A stretch of DNA of 64,000 bases from Bufo bufo (GCF_905171765.1 NC_053391.1:191342559-191406558), one strand, 5' to 3'. Numbered from the stretch's first letter, positions 20,958 through 32,375 are shown. The notes: a model not told the origin generated them from the letters alone. Numbers and translations are program-made.

Positions 20958-21540
20958 ATGGAAAATCTCAGAAATTCTACCCGAAGAGGTAAGTGATCTC
21001 CTATGTACATAACATACATGTTCTGGTACCTAACAATCACCGGCCTCAGGTGAGATTGTTGGGGATTTATATGGACTTTTTAGTCATTTATATGATGCCT
21101 TTTTATTAGGACACAGATCGGGAAGATCAGCCCTGGAAGGTGCCGCTCGTACCCGCGGTCTTCCTGGAGGACAGACTTCCAGGGGACGTCATAATCGACC
21201 GGCGCCATATGGACAGCGGACAGCCATGACTGTAGAGGAGGGGGCGTCCACTCCAGGGAGACGCAGAAGACCATCTACTGCCCCCTATAACACCACTGGC
21301 TGGAGGAGGACACGGCAGGCAGTGCGCCAGTTACACCAGGCGCTGGAGGAGCTGCCCATTAACATCATGGGCACAGCCGGCTCCAGAGGAGGTTGTGTCA
21401 TCTGCCTCCTGGAGTTCGAGGTGGGAGAGTCGGTCACCACTCTCCCCTGCTCCCATGATTTCCATGGAGCCTGTATAAGACCTTGGCTCCTGGAGAATCC
21501 AGTCTGCCCCCTGTGTCGCTCCCCGCTGCTGACCAGATAA
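20958..21540 (+). CDS. RING-H2 finger protein, copy A (likely E3 ubiquitin ligase)
   Basis: There are two coding exons: 20958-20988 (MENLRNSTRR plus one base, donor GTAAGTG) and 21110-21540 (acceptor TTTTTATTAG). The phases join to give Gly, for a 153-residue protein. Residues 11-85 are Arg/Gly/Ser-rich and probably disordered. The C-terminus is a RING-H2 domain with C106, C109, C124, H126, H129, C132, C143 and C146, all eight zinc ligands in canonical spacing. It resembles RNF181/RNF126-type RINGs, which recruit E2 enzymes and ubiquitinate substrates; the exact orthologue was not identified. No membrane segment is visible. A paralogue lies at 38663-39245 with the same exon structure and no length change. 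Confidence 0.85.
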
Positions 21541-21794
21541 TGGAGGACTGATATGGTATGTGGATTGTGTACCCTGTATAGAATAAGCCCCTTACACAGA
21601 TTTCACCTCATCAGCCGACTACCAAGGAGCTGAATGCACGGCCGGGCGCTCTATTTCACTTCCTTGTGTATTGGCCCCAGGACCAGTTATTGGGGTCTTT
21701 TCCCTGACCTGGTAGCGCACGTTCTGATCCTGGATTTTGTATTTGATTTTAGTTATGATCCGATCTGTTTTTGACTATGATTTTGGATGATCCC

Positions 21795-21965
21795 TCTGTA
21801 CCGCGCACTCGACTCTGATTGACCCCCGTTGCTGACCCTGGACTATATGACTATTCTTCTGCCTCCTGATTCTGTACCGCGCACTCGGCTCTGCTTGACA
21901 CTAGTTGCTGACCCTGGACCGTACGACTACTCTTCTGCCATCTGATTCTGTACTGCATACTCAGC
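21795..21965. repeat. About 74-bp tandem repeat behind RING gene A
   Basis: Two to three copies of a unit containing TCTGTACCGCGCACTCG and GACTATTCTTCTGCC. Copy B has about one more unit at the matching place, so copy number differs between paralogues. Confidence 0.7.
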
Positions 21966-22123
21966 CCTACTACATCTTCATTGTTCCTCTTCGGGTTGTC
22001 TGACCATCCTCCTGATCACTGCACCTGTTCTACAATCTCAGCTCTGCTAGTCCGATACATCATAGTAGGTGAATAGACTTTCCATTCGGTGTCCCTCATT
22101 GTACTTGTACCTCTAATCCTCCT

Positions 22124-22129
22124 AATAAA
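22124..22129 (+). terminator. Candidate poly(A) signal of RING gene A
   Basis: AATAAA about 590 bp after the stop codon, kept in copy B at 39934-39939. The 21541-22123 stretch is the likely 3' untranslated region. Another AATAAA lies at about 22626. Confidence 0.4.
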
Positions 22130-22667
22130 CCAGCGGGCAAGTGACGAGCACCAAGTCCTGGCCCCAACACAGAGCCTTACACCCCAAACTCAGTCATGAG
22201 AAGGGGGTGGAGGGGAATTGTGCCGTCCGGGAGGAGATTTCTCTAGACATGGGAGACTCGGATGGAGACAATTCTGCATCTTCCATCTTCATTTCAGCAG
22301 GTTCTGAAGTTCAGATCTGGAGGATCCTGTAAATGCAGATGTTACTCCCAGGAGTTGTTGTCGCGTCTATAAGGTTGTCTTTTCTATTTTTCAGATTCTT
22401 TGCCGATGATTCTTGGCTTCAAGGGGAAGATCATCTCCAGTTTCCTCCAGTCCCTGCTGTGGACACAACGCGTTCAGCTCGGCCACATCCAGTGACTTCT
22501 GCGCCATCTTGCTATCTGCTCCATGTCGGCAGCTGCTGACTCTTCGTGGTTTGTGCCAGTAATGGAGATTTATGGAGATGACATTGTCTGGTTTTATCTC
22601 TATGAGCAGAAATATCTGTTCCCCAAATAAATGGCAGACATTTGTAAGAACATGGCGGCTGCAGGTG

Positions 22668-22671
<4 letters not shown>

Positions 22672-22706
<35 letters not shown>
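22672..22706. repeat. (TA)n microsatellite
   Basis: A pure TA run of about 35 bp; copy B has only a short remnant near 40476. Tyr-Ile ORFs across it are artefacts. Confidence 0.95.
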
Positions 22707-22710
<4 letters not shown>

Positions 22711-23044
22711 CTGGTGACGACACACGACACATGTGAGGAGGTGAGAAGATCTGAGCTCTTCTTACTGGACCTCCACAGTGGACAGAAATGTTGGCAATTA
22801 TTCGTATGGATTTGTAAATCCAGTAACAGCAAAGTGTATGAGATTTTCCTGAATTTCCTCCATGCTACAGAGATTTTCCTCCTGGACATTGAGCTGCGGG
22901 CAGATTTATAATTATTTTCCTCATTGAATTCAATGGAAATGAAGACATCTGTGGTCAGGTGGTAGAGCGGAGTATTTATCTGTAGATTACCTGCAAACAC
23001 TGATTTACAATCACTAAACCTATGAATTTGCATACTAACACTAA

Positions 23045-23368
23045 GGGCTCATGCACATGAACATATTTTTTTTCGTGTTCGTCCTGTGTTTGGTTTTTTT
23101 AGGGGCCCGTATGCTGAACCATTCACTTTAATCCGTATGCTGAACCATTCACTTTAATGAGTCCGCAAAAAAAAAAAAAAAAGACTCCGTCTGCATTCCG
23201 TTTCCACATGTCCGCATGGCCGTTCCGAAAAAAGAAAGAAGATGTCCTATACTTGTCTGTTTTCCAGGCAGAGATGGACAGTGTTACAATGGATCCGACA
23301 AAAAAATAAGTTTTTGCGGATCCATGTTTTGCGGACAGCAAAATTCATATGGTCGTGTGCATGAGCCC
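23045..23368. mobile_element. Harbinger-like MITE shared by both duplication copies
   Basis: The inverted ends are GGGCTCATGCACATGAAC on the left and, in reverse complement, GGGCTCATGCACACGACC on the right. They are flanked by TAA (23042-23044 and 23369-23371). The copy B version starts at 40827 but is interrupted by an LTR and has lost its right end. Non-coding. Confidence 0.8.
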
Positions 23369-24149
23369 TAAAGACACCCCACCTGCTACAACCAGGAAGC
23401 ACTACACAGGGTGTTCATAGTGGGACTATTACCTCAATCATCTGAACTGTAACCCCCTCATCAATGCACCAGTCCTAGGGTAAAGGATGTTTGGTGGAGA
23501 GGTTCAACCATTGCGACCAGATTAGACCCAAACCGAGGACTACCACCTCCATCCTGTCCACTACTACTCCCATTCTCCTCTCCATACTACCCCTATTACA
23601 GGTGTGAGCATGATAAGAGCAAGTTTCATCATAAAGGAGTTTTCAAGATCTCTGTGAATTGCTAAAAGCCCCTTTCCTGCGCCCCCATTAGAAATAAAAT
23701 AATGTTCTAAACGTATCTGATTCCACAGAAAAGCCGTCCTTCACAGCTGCCCATGCTCTATGGTTAAAATGCAGGATATTATATGCGCCATCTAGTACTA
23801 CCCAGTGTAATCCTGATAAGTAAGATGTGTCACCTCTCCCAGGGGCAGAACTACCACTGTAGCGGTAATGATTACTGTGTGTGCTGGCAGGCAAGGACAA
23901 GGCCCTAATAGGCAACAGTCATCAATTGAGGCCCGGGCTTCATCCCGTTCTCTCCGTAGCAGCTACAATGCAGGGATGTCAGAGCCAAGCATCATCCCCG
24001 GCCTCTGTGATCTCCTGCTCAGCAGGCGCGATGATGTCACTGCATTGTATTTACTAGGGAAAGCTCTGTTTATCAGGGAACCGGGGATAAATGAGCTTTA
24101 CGTTTTAATTTTCTTAACATAACAGGGATTTCACTAGTGTAAGGTGCAA

Positions 24150-24960
24150 AATTACTGTGTGAAGAAAGAGGCTATAAATACTATGTGCGACACTAAGGGG
24201 GTATAACTACTGTGTGCAACACTAAGGGGACATAACAACTGTGTGCAACATTAAGGGAGCATAACTACTGTGTGCAACACTAAGTGAGCATAACTACTGT
24301 GTGCCTCACTAAGGGGGCATAACTACTGTGTGCAACACTAAGGGGGCATAACTACTGTGTGCAACATTAAGGGAGCATAACTACTGTGTGCAACATTAAG
24401 GGAGCATAACTACTGTGTGCAACACTAAGGGAGCATAACTACTGTGTGCAACACTAAGGGGGCATAACTACTGTGTGCAACATTAAGGGAGCATAACTAC
24501 TGTATGCAACACTAAGGGAGCATAACTACTTTGTGCAACATTAAGGGAGCATAACTACTGTGTGCAACATTAAGGGAGCATAACTACTGTGTGCAACACT
24601 AAGAGGGCATAACTACTATGTGAACACAGATGCTATAAATACTATGCGCGACACTAAGGGGGTATATATAAAAACTGTATGTGTCACTAAGGGGGAATAA
24701 CTACTGTGTGCAACACTAAGGGGGCATAACTACTGTGTGAAGAAATAGGGTATAAATACTATGTGCGACACTAAGGGGGCATAACTACTGTGTGCAAAAT
24801 TAAGGGAGCATAACTACTGTGTGCAACACTAAGGGGGCATAACAACTGTGAACACAGAGGCTATAAATACTATGTGAGACACTAAGGGGGAATAACTACT
24901 GTGTGCAACACTAAGGGGGAATAACTACTGTGTGCAACACTAAGGGGGCATAGCAACTGT
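24150..24960. repeat. 29-bp satellite, block 1
   Basis: About 28 monomers of 29 bp, typified by CACTAAGGGGGCATAACTAC then TGTGTGCAA. Variants with GAACACAGAGGCTATAAAT occur at intervals. It ends at the solo LTR at 24961. Confidence 0.95.
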
Positions 24961-26013
24961 TGCAGCGTCCCACTAGTGTAAGTGGGCACTGCAAAAGCAT
25001 GTTTTGTTATATGTTGTATCATGCTGTATTTTATTCTTGAATATCCTTGTTACCAGGCCGTCAGGTGCACTACACACATTCCACCACTAGATGGGGATAG
25101 CACAGTTCAGGCCTAGTTAGGGAATTGGAGTTGGTGAGAGTGAGCAGAAGGAGATGGAGTAAGGAGCAAGGGGGAAGGAGAGGACCCCTCTCATCTCAGC
25201 TCTCTCTTGGGCTCCTCTACCCAGAGGAGCCAATTTGTATCTCAGTGTCAAGCCAGGAAAATAGGCAGAGGTGAAGTCTGTATTCTACCGTCTACTCTTC
25301 CGGAGTATCAAGTGGAATTTGCTAAGTTTACTGTGGAAAAGACAAAGGAAGGACAAAGCCATTATTCTAGGCTCTAGGTGCCTTTGTATCTAGGTGAAGG
25401 ATTTATTAGCTTCCAGCAGCCTCACCGTAATTTTAAGGACAGATAAGATTTCTGTTGCCTCACTTGTGCGTAGAAGATAATGACTTGGACTACCTCTACT
25501 GAGACTGAAGCAAGGCAAAGAGCTGGATATCAGTGAGTACATAACTAACTAAGATAGCCTGAGACATAACTACAAGTACAGCCTGTTACTGGGATTCATC
25601 ACATCCAACTTCCATGTTCATAAGAGACTGTTTTATTATTTGGATATAAACTGTTATCAAGAACCTGGTTACAGTAAAGTTCTCAGTTGGATTCAAACCT
25701 GCCTCATTCTTCTAACTCCATACTACAACCACTCATCATTTTGCACCATCAAGGTGTTGGCCTCACAACATTACTTAATTCAGGGGCCCAGCTGCACAAG
25801 CACTCGGAAACCCAATCACCATCAAGGGCACCTCGATCACGACCTGGGCGGTGTCCCCTGTAATAGAGTGTGCCCCGGAGAATCCAGTGCTGTTCTCCTC
25901 TTCACTGCACTGCTGGCCCAGGGAGGCATCTGCTAAACCGTGAGTAACCGATGAACTGTTGTACCATTTCAGCCCACGGTGAACCTCACGTGTTGTCCCC
26001 TGCGGACGTTGCA
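24961..26013 (+). mobile_element. Solo LTR (family A) in the satellite
   Basis: Starts TGCAGCGTCCCACTAG and ends GGACGTTGCA, with CTGT duplicated at 24957-24960 and 26014-26017. There is no internal coding sequence, so it is a solo LTR left by recombination between two LTRs. Its outer 150 bp are related to the element at 34798-35983 read on the minus strand. A 4-bp duplication suits Ty3/gypsy-type integration. Confidence 0.75.
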
Positions 26014-26179
26014 CTGTGTGAATAAATACTATGTGCGACACCAAGGTGGCATAACTACTGTGTGCAACACTAAGGGGACATAACAACTGTGTGTGACACT
26101 AAGGGGACATAACAACTGTGTGCGAGACTAATAGGGCATAACTATTGTGTGCAACACTAAGGGGACATACTGTGTGCAA
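26014..26179. repeat. 29-bp satellite, block 2
   Basis: Four to five monomers continue the array after the solo LTR, up to the Penelope insertion. Confidence 0.9.
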
Positions 26180-26259
26180 CATGACAGGCGTATTGTCGAG
26201 TTGCTCACCCCTTAACCTCCCCTTCCCATCCCATCGAGGTCCTTATCTCAAAAACCCAA

Positions 26260-27092
26260 GGAGGTGAGCTCATTACGTCTGTATACAGAAAGCCCACATC
26301 CACTAACACATTGCTTAGGTGGGAGAGCAGTCATCCTCTCCCACTCAAGAGAGGTATTCCCAAGGGGCAATAACTCCGGTTAAGGAGAAACCGCTAGAAG
26401 AAAACAGAATTAATCTCCTTACTCCAAGATTCCATCACACACCGACCCAGAAGTTAATCCGCCTTATCACCACATTTAATAGGGCAGCGCCTGAGATCCG
26501 TGAGGTTATTCACAGGAACTGGGGTACTCTTTTTGATGGACCCTGATCTGAAGGAGGTTGTGGGTGAATACCCAACCTCACCTATCGCCGTGGACGTAGT
26601 CTCCGTGACAGACTAGTTTCCAGCAAATACATACCTCCTTCCCATCCTGGCTGCTCCTGGCTAAAAACAAATGTCAAGGGTTGTTACAGGTGCAGTGGCT
26701 GCATTGCTTGCACCCACTTGCAAACTGGTAAAAAGTTCCGAAGTAACATCACTGGTAAAGAATATGCCATTCACCACTATATCAACTGCCGTACGCGTGG
26801 GGTGATCTATCTCTTGACTTGCGAATGTGGCAAGGAATATGTGGGTAAGACCATCCGCGAGTTCCGCAGAAGAATTGGTGAACATTTAAATGACATCTCC
26901 AAGGCCAAAGATACACCAGTGGCCAACCATATTCATAGCCACCATAATTGTAGAGCTCGTGTCTCAGTTATGGGCATAGACAGAGTCCTTCCCCCACGGC
27001 GTGGAGGGAATTGGGATCGGGCCATTCTCCAGCGTGAGACCCGCTGGATTTATTATCTCAAAACCATGGCCCCATTAGATTTGAATGAGTAG
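26260..27092 (+). pseudogene. Penelope-type protein C-terminus with GIY-YIG endonuclease
   Basis: From 26280, VYRKPTSTNTLL, the block after the RT, is readable with frameshifts and stops. The intact stretch 26718-27092 encodes GVIYLLTCECGKEYVGKTIR, a GIY-YIG nuclease core, then EFRRRIGEH and RRGGNWDRAILQRETRWIYY with the conserved catalytic Glu region, ending LDLNE and TAG. A Cys-rich segment precedes it. The nuclease nicks DNA to prime reverse transcription. The RT proper is missing because of 5' truncation. Confidence 0.8.
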
Positions 27093-27810
27093 CTCAATTT
27101 TAGCTGCTTTATTTGAAAACCTTTCCCTTGGTTTAGTAGTAGCTGCATGTCTGAAAACCATCCTTTTGATCTTTGACCTTATTCCGCCCTTGTTCCTTTG
27201 ACCTAATTATTAGTCAGCGTTTGTGCATATGGGGCCGTTTGCTCTCTGGCCTGTACTAATAGCTTTGTATAAATAGTATTATATTAGTTACTAGAGGCTC
27301 ACGCTACTGTGAGTCTCCCTATTACCTAGGATGCCCGGATAGTCTCCTGAGGCGTCCTGGTTGCTAGGTACTTCGCCCGCCTCCAGATTGTTTACCTGCC
27401 CGCCCTCTTTGTGGGCCGTTCACATTGGAACGCGGCGCCGTCCGGCGCTGCGCTCTACGTCTTGGTCGGTTTTACCACGTGACGCTATCACGTGGACCGC
27501 GGCTCCTCCATGTTGCCGCCCCCCGTCCGGGCTTTTGGAGCGCAGAGCTGACGTGCGGTGCATCCATCGCCTGCGTTCCACCTGTCACTTCATCGGCATC
27601 ACCCTGCATCACGTAACTGTGATAGGGTGGTCCTGGATTAGCGGTGCAATTTTGAATGCCTTTAAAAGTGCTGGTAGGTAGATGCCTCATGCTGACAGCC
27701 CCACCACTTTTCACAGTTGTCTAAGCCGTCACTACCCACTGGTGTGCTGGCATACTGGCGACTAGTGGTATTTGGGTGGCCTGGGTTCCACTGGCCTGGC
27801 TTTGTTGTAC

Positions 27811-27862
27811 ATCTCCCCTGATGAGTTCATGTGGAAAGAAACGTGACACGTCGGAAGTTTAC
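27811..27862 (+). ncRNA. Hammerhead ribozyme-like motif in Penelope 3' region
   Basis: The core CTGATGA is at 27818-27824 and GAAA at 27838-27841. Stem III is ACGT (27841-27844) and ACGT (27848-27851) around loop GAC. A GTC cleavage triplet ends at 27852. Stem I can pair ATCTCCC (27811-27817) with GGAAGT, with one or two mismatches. Stem II is short (TTC with GAA), and its first pair is G-A instead of the usual G-C. Hammerheads are known from Penelope-like elements. Activity is uncertain because of the weak stem II. Confidence 0.55.
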
Positions 27863-28186
27863 CTCCAGTAGGATGCACTAGGGATACCGCCCGGGAATAG
27901 GGAAAGGTATCCGGACTCCTTGTGGGGCAAGCACTTCGTAATAGATAAGCAGTATGATATTAGTCCCTTCCTCCTGGACAGGGTGCATTAGGGACGTACC
28001 CTCCCATGTCCTATCTACACTGAAGTTTATCATTGGCATTTTCCTGAATGGTACTACTATCTATGGGATTTTTCATCTCTTATATATTAAGGACATCCGT
28101 CCCCTTGAAGCCCATCACATTGGAAGAGATACGACCACCAACTCGTACAGCCATTGATGGGTGAGAGCGTTCCTTTTTTATATATT

Positions 28187-28845
28187 GTAAGGGATCGCCT
28201 CTTATTTGGGGGTCATTCTCACAGATACGACTTTAGGACACCAGGTTTCATGTCCAAACAGTGCATTTATTTTACATTCCAACCAATATAGGTCATCATG
28301 AAATCGCAGCTTCACCTAACACATCCACATAAAATAACAAACACTTGCCATGCTAGGCTCTAACTAACACAGAGTTTCCTGACTCACCTAGGTCACAGTT
28401 CACACCCTGTGAACTCGTGCGGCTTTGTCAGCCAATGTCCCACAGCCTCCTGGCTGTACAGAGCACAGTATGCCCACTGTCTCTAGTTCACTGTTTCTTG
28501 TGGGGGATTGGGGCTCAGTAGTCCCTCCAACTCCAGGCTATCTCCCAGCCTCGTGGTCCCTCAGCCTTGCCCAGCTGAGACCACACAGACAGAGCCTTCC
28601 CAGGCCTCTGCTGCACACCGACTCTCCAGAGTGAGCCACACCCAAGATCCAGTAGCAGGATTAAATAGGATCCCTGAACATGAGCATGTCTCAAGTCCCG
28701 GACTGGAACCTGGGGAAACAACACCTCAATGTTCACATTGCCACAATATATATAGGCACCATTCAGTGCATGTTTGTATAGGCCCACTCTGGGCTGTTCA
28801 ATTTATTGTTTCTGTAGGTTCTAACCGTGGCACAGCGCAGACATT
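28187..28845 (-). mobile_element. LTR-like segment, unclassified
   Basis: Read on the minus strand it has a poly(A) signal AATAAATGCACTG near its end and finishes CCCTTACA at 28187. A purine-rich stretch lies at 28880-28905, where a polypurine tract would be expected. It does not match the LTR at 32453-33025, so it is probably from a different element. Boundaries are approximate. Nothing else was recognised up to 28943. Confidence 0.35.
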
Positions 28846-28944
28846 TTAATATCATTATTATTAAATGTTAAGTTTTACCCCCTCTGTCCCCTAGGGGATT
28901 AGTACCTTTGTATTTGCATTTTAAGAGGAATTGGCTGAGCCCCT

Positions 28945-29255
28945 TTATTTGTACGCTCGGCCCTCTAGTTTTTGTCGGAAGTCGTTACAGAAGCGCAATG
29001 TCCCATCCAGCTTAGGTATTAAGACAATCGGACTGGCCCATTCACTTTTTGACTCCTTGATGACACCTTGCTGTAGCATTAGCTGCACTACCCCCGCGAT
29101 GGCTTGCCGCCGAGCCTCCGGTACCCGGTATGGTTTCACCGGACTTTTGCCTGAGGCTCAGTGATAATGTCATGTCGGATTATGGAAGTGAGTCCAGGGA
29201 GGTCTGAGAACACATCCGTGTTCTGACTAATGAACTCCCTGGCCTCCTGAGTCTG
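28945..29255 (-). pseudogene. Gypsy reverse transcriptase N-terminus, truncated
   Basis: The minus strand reads DVFSDLPGLTSIIRHDI and then, after one shift, KPYRVPEARRQAI, SEWASPIVLIPK and LRFCNDFRQ. These are the first RT blocks of gypsy elements. The catalytic YxDD block is absent because the element ends here. It directly follows the integrase C-terminus at 29282. Confidence 0.75.
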
Positions 29256-29281
29256 TTTAGAGGAGAGGCTGTCAGCAATTT

Positions 29282-30902
29282 TCACTGTGGCAGCCGCTTC
29301 CCTTGCTTCAGACAGAGGGACCGAATCCGTACGTTGTTATCTACCTCTCCAATTTTTTCAAGTACCTCGTAGGGCCCCAGCCACCTAGCTAGGAACTTAC
29401 CATCTATGGTTGGTACCAGCACCAATACCTGATCACCCGGGTTAAAGTTCTGGACCCAAGCCTGCAGATTATAGACCCTACTCTGGGATCGCTGCGCTGC
29501 CTCCATATGCTCCCTATCTAGAGGTAACACTGTTTACATTCGTCCTTGCATCTGGGTGACATACTCAACAACACTTTTGTGCAGTGTGGGTTGTTGCCAT
29601 GCCTCTTTGGCCACGTCCAACAGACCATGAGGGTGTCTGCTGTACAGCAGTTCAAAGGGCGAGGACCCAGTAGCTGCCTGGGGTGCCTCTCGCACTGCGA
29701 ACGATAGGGCAGAAGAAGGTCCCAGTCCCTCCCATCCTTAGACACCACTCTTTTTAACATATTTTTAAACGTTTGATTAAACCTCTCCACCAGGCCGTCC
29801 GTTTGCGGGTGATAGACGGACATCCGCAACTGTTTTATGTGGAGCAACTTACAGAGTTCTTGTCATGCCCTGCTCGGACGGTGTGTGGAGGTCTGTCAGA
29901 TTGGCAGCACGTCTCTAACCATTTGTTTTGGAATCATGCTGGATCCACCTTTCTGCAAGTGCTCTGGGTGGGGTCATTGGCTTAAATTGCCTTCACTCCC
30001 AGAGGGCTGCGCGGGTTATAGAATTCAGTCTGGCCTTGGATTCAAGGAAGGAAGGAAGGAAGGAAGGAAGGATTGTCTGTTCTAGCTCAGATAAGTTTGG
30101 TTTCTGTTTTTGTTATTTGCGGTCTAAGCTGTTTGTGTGTCTTCTGCCCCTTCTCCCCTTTCATCATTTCAGGGATTCTAGGGTGTTTGAAGTCCAGGCA
30201 CGAGGACACATTATTCCTACCATCAAGGTCTGAATGTGGGCTTAGCAGCGTAGGGACAGAAGTCAGGGATATGCTAGGAGGTGACCATTCCCCAGCATCT
30301 CGCCTAGACACTTGTTTATTTGGTTGTCTGTATATCTGAGATACTGTCCGCCGTGACAGTTCTCTCATGACCTTGGACATAAAAGGGGTCCCTTGATCAG
30401 TCAAAACCTCTTTAGGCAGACCTACTTGAGAAAACATCTCCATTAACTCCTTAGCTATGAGTTTGGCTGATATATGACACAGTGGCACCGCCTCTGGGTA
30501 CCGAGTGGCGTAGTCAAGGACGACCAAGATGTGTTGGTGCCCTCTAGCGGACTTCGGTACTGGGCCTATGAGATCCATAGCGATCCGCTCAAATGGAACC
30601 TTAATAATCGGGAGAGGGACCAGGGGGCTACAGAAATGTGGCTGGGGGCTGCTTATCTGGCAGGTTGGGCAAGACTTCCAATACTCTTCCACCTCTCTGA
30701 ACACACTGGGCCAGTAGAACTGCTGTAGAATCCGGTCCTGCGTTTTTTGCTGGCTCAGGTGTCCTCCAAGAACATGTTGGTGGGCTAACTCCAAAACGAG
30801 CTTGCGATACACCTTGGGGACCACCAGCTGTTCAATATGTTCACCCCGTAGTTGATTTATCCGGTACAGCATCTCCTGTTGAACCACAAGACGGGGGAAC
30901 AT
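29282..30902 (-). pseudogene. Gypsy integrase, interrupted by a solo LTR
   Basis: The 30902-30359 part has the HHCC zinc domain (HQHVLGGHL ... CPTC), then DLIGPVPKSARGH with the first Asp and LTDQGTPF with the second. After the LTR at 29861-30358 the frame resumes with YHPQTDGLVERFNQTF, giving the catalytic Glu. A shifted C-terminal domain follows with PGDQVLVLVPTIDGKF and WLGPYEVLEKIG. All three DDE residues are present. The C-terminal tail of the 816-nt ORF that runs into the LTR is chimeric. Confidence 0.8.
29861..30358 (-). mobile_element. Solo LTR (family B) inside the integrase
   Basis: On the minus strand it begins TGTCACGGCGGACAG and ends GCAGGGCATGACA. GTTCT is duplicated at 29856-29860 and 30359-30363. 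Removing it and one repeat restores the integrase frame across MREL. It holds a (GGAA)n run at about 30048-30071. Its CTTGATGGTAGGA segment is shared with 43287-43800. Confidence 0.85.
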
Positions 30903-31189
30903 AGACTTGGCCCCCGGTTGTTGCGGCTCACCCTCATTACCATATTTTCCTAGGCTCGAGACAGAGTCGGGTCCTGGTGCTGTGCTGTACCAAAATTATC
31001 CCCAGAGACATTGAGGTCTGCCAGCTCAGGACCCGGCGGCAAGTCCTCCACATCTCCCACCATCACACTTAGCGGGGTTGTCTCCCCCTCTTCCACCGAA
31101 GTGGCAGTCACCCCACCGCTGGCCCTTCTGACTCAGGTTCCCCGGGTATTGGTAACTTTCGTATCTGGCCATAGTGCCGGGAAACCAGG

Positions 31190-31555
31190 GAAGTCTCTCC
31201 CAATTATTAACTCATACGGTAACTTTGTGGCGACGGCCACCTCATGCGTCCACATGCCGGCGACCATTGACAGAGAGACCAGGGAGATGGGATAGTCCTT
31301 TAAGTCTCCATGAATGCAGACAACTTTTCAGCCAGTATACTTACCAGGGACACGAGGCTCCCTGAATCCAACAGTGCCACCGCCAGAGTGTCCCCCACTT
31401 CCACCTGGCACAGGTGACTATTGTCTACAGTCTCGGAGGTACCTGTGGCGCACAGCTTCCTGGCATACAATGAGTGGCGGTAGCCATAATTGGTATCCAT
31501 GTGTTCCTCCCGATAGGGACAGTCGGCTCTTATGTGTCCAGGCTCGTCACACCGT
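31190..31555 (-). pseudogene. Gypsy zinc knuckle and aspartic protease
   Basis: Near 31555-31510 the minus strand reads a CCHC zinc knuckle (C-x2-C-x4-H-x4-C around RCDEPGHIRADC) with one stop between the first two Cys. The protease follows, with ALLDSGSLVSLVS (DSG active site) and ELIIGRDF. The protein would mature the Gag-Pol precursor. Confidence 0.65.
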
Positions 31556-32375
31556 CAGCAGACCACCAGTGCAAGGTCTGCAGGGGTACGTCCCGGGCGG
31601 GTTTGGCTGGCATCAGCCGCCGGGTTTGGAGTGGAGATTTCCGGGGTTTGACTGGCCCCCTCCCAAAAGAACCCCCCTGCAGAAATCTGGTGGCCTCGTA
31701 TCGCTCCACCAGGTTGACCTTCTCCAAGGCATTATCCGGAGACACCTGGCCGATCCAGTGCTGGAGAGGGTACAGCAAAGCCTTCCAAAACACATCCGCC
31801 AACAGGCGATCCAACATAGCTATGGGAGTCAACATGTCAGGCTGCAGCCATTTTTGCAATGCGTGAAGCAGATCACAATATTGTGGTCTGGCGGGTTCAG
31901 CCGTGTTAAATTCTCACTGATGCACCCGCTGGGCCCAGACCAATACATTCACCCCAAGTCTTGCCAGGATCTCACCTTTTACTGTCGGGTAGTCGGCTGC
32001 TTGATCATCGGGGAGATCAAAAAATACTTGTTGGGGACCAGACGCCAGGAACGGAGCGACGACCTCAGCCCACTGGTCTCAGGGTAACTTTTCCCTCATG
32101 GTCACCTTTTCGAAGACCGCCAGATAGGTCTCAACATCATCCGAGGGGGTCATCTTAGGAATCGCCATGCGGACAGCTTTCCGGGCATCATGGACGTTCA
32201 GGGACGCTCCTGCAGCTTGCAATGCCATTACATGTTTTAATAGCAGCTGGATAGTTTCTTGTTGCTGCTTGTTAGCCTCCCGCTGCTGCAAGTTAGCCTC
32301 CACAAGGGCTTTCACAACCGCCTCCATTTTGTCAGGGGCCTCGGGTCGCAACCTTGCCGGCTTAATATAAGACAT
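31530..32375 (-). pseudogene. Gypsy Gag, decayed
   Basis: Starts MSYIKPARLRPEAPDKM at 32375, about 60 bp after the primer-binding site. It continues with a Gln-rich helical segment and PSDDVETYLAVFEKV, then shifted fragments with ALLYPLQHWIGQVSPD and ALEKVNLVERY at 31859-31530. The last two resemble SCAN-like capsid regions of vertebrate gypsy Gag. Frameshifts lie at about 32080 and 31860-31920. It would form the particle shell. Confidence 0.6.

Larger units (their letters stand above)
19295..24149. repeat. Segmental duplication, copy A
   Basis: From CCTCTCCTGACATGTCTG onward this matches 37226-43070 almost base for base, apart from small changes and identified insertions. It carries a RING-finger gene with its upstream and downstream flanks and ends where the 29-bp satellite starts. 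The leading part, 19295-20168, is non-coding; short ORFs there shift frame between the copies and are not real. 22146-23044 and 23372-24149 are also non-coding duplicated flank. Confidence 0.9.
26180..28185 (+). mobile_element. Penelope-like element, 5'-truncated
   Basis: Carries the C-terminal part of the Penelope protein (26260-27092), then about 1 kb of untranslated sequence with a hammerhead-like fold at 27811-27862. The left edge lies directly on satellite sequence. The right edge is placed where an LTR-like segment starts and is approximate. Confidence 0.75.

Noticed and set aside
22669..22911. Tyr-Ile-rich ORFs over the (TA)n run
   Set aside because: Microsatellite translation with no homology or splice logic; copy B lacks the run.
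24150..24960. Regular 29-bp repeats resembling a CRISPR array
   Set aside because: There are no unique spacers, the monomers are contiguous and variable, and the DNA is eukaryotic. It is a satellite.
28187..28845. Matching 3' LTR of the gypsy element
   Set aside because: Its sequence does not match the LTR at 32453-33025, so it was listed as a separate LTR-like segment.
30087..30358. C-terminal extension of the integrase ORF
   Set aside because: This part is translation of the inserted solo LTR, not integrase.
31314..32087. Plus-strand 257-residue ORF
   Set aside because: Shadow of gag/protease on the minus strand, where family motifs are visible.
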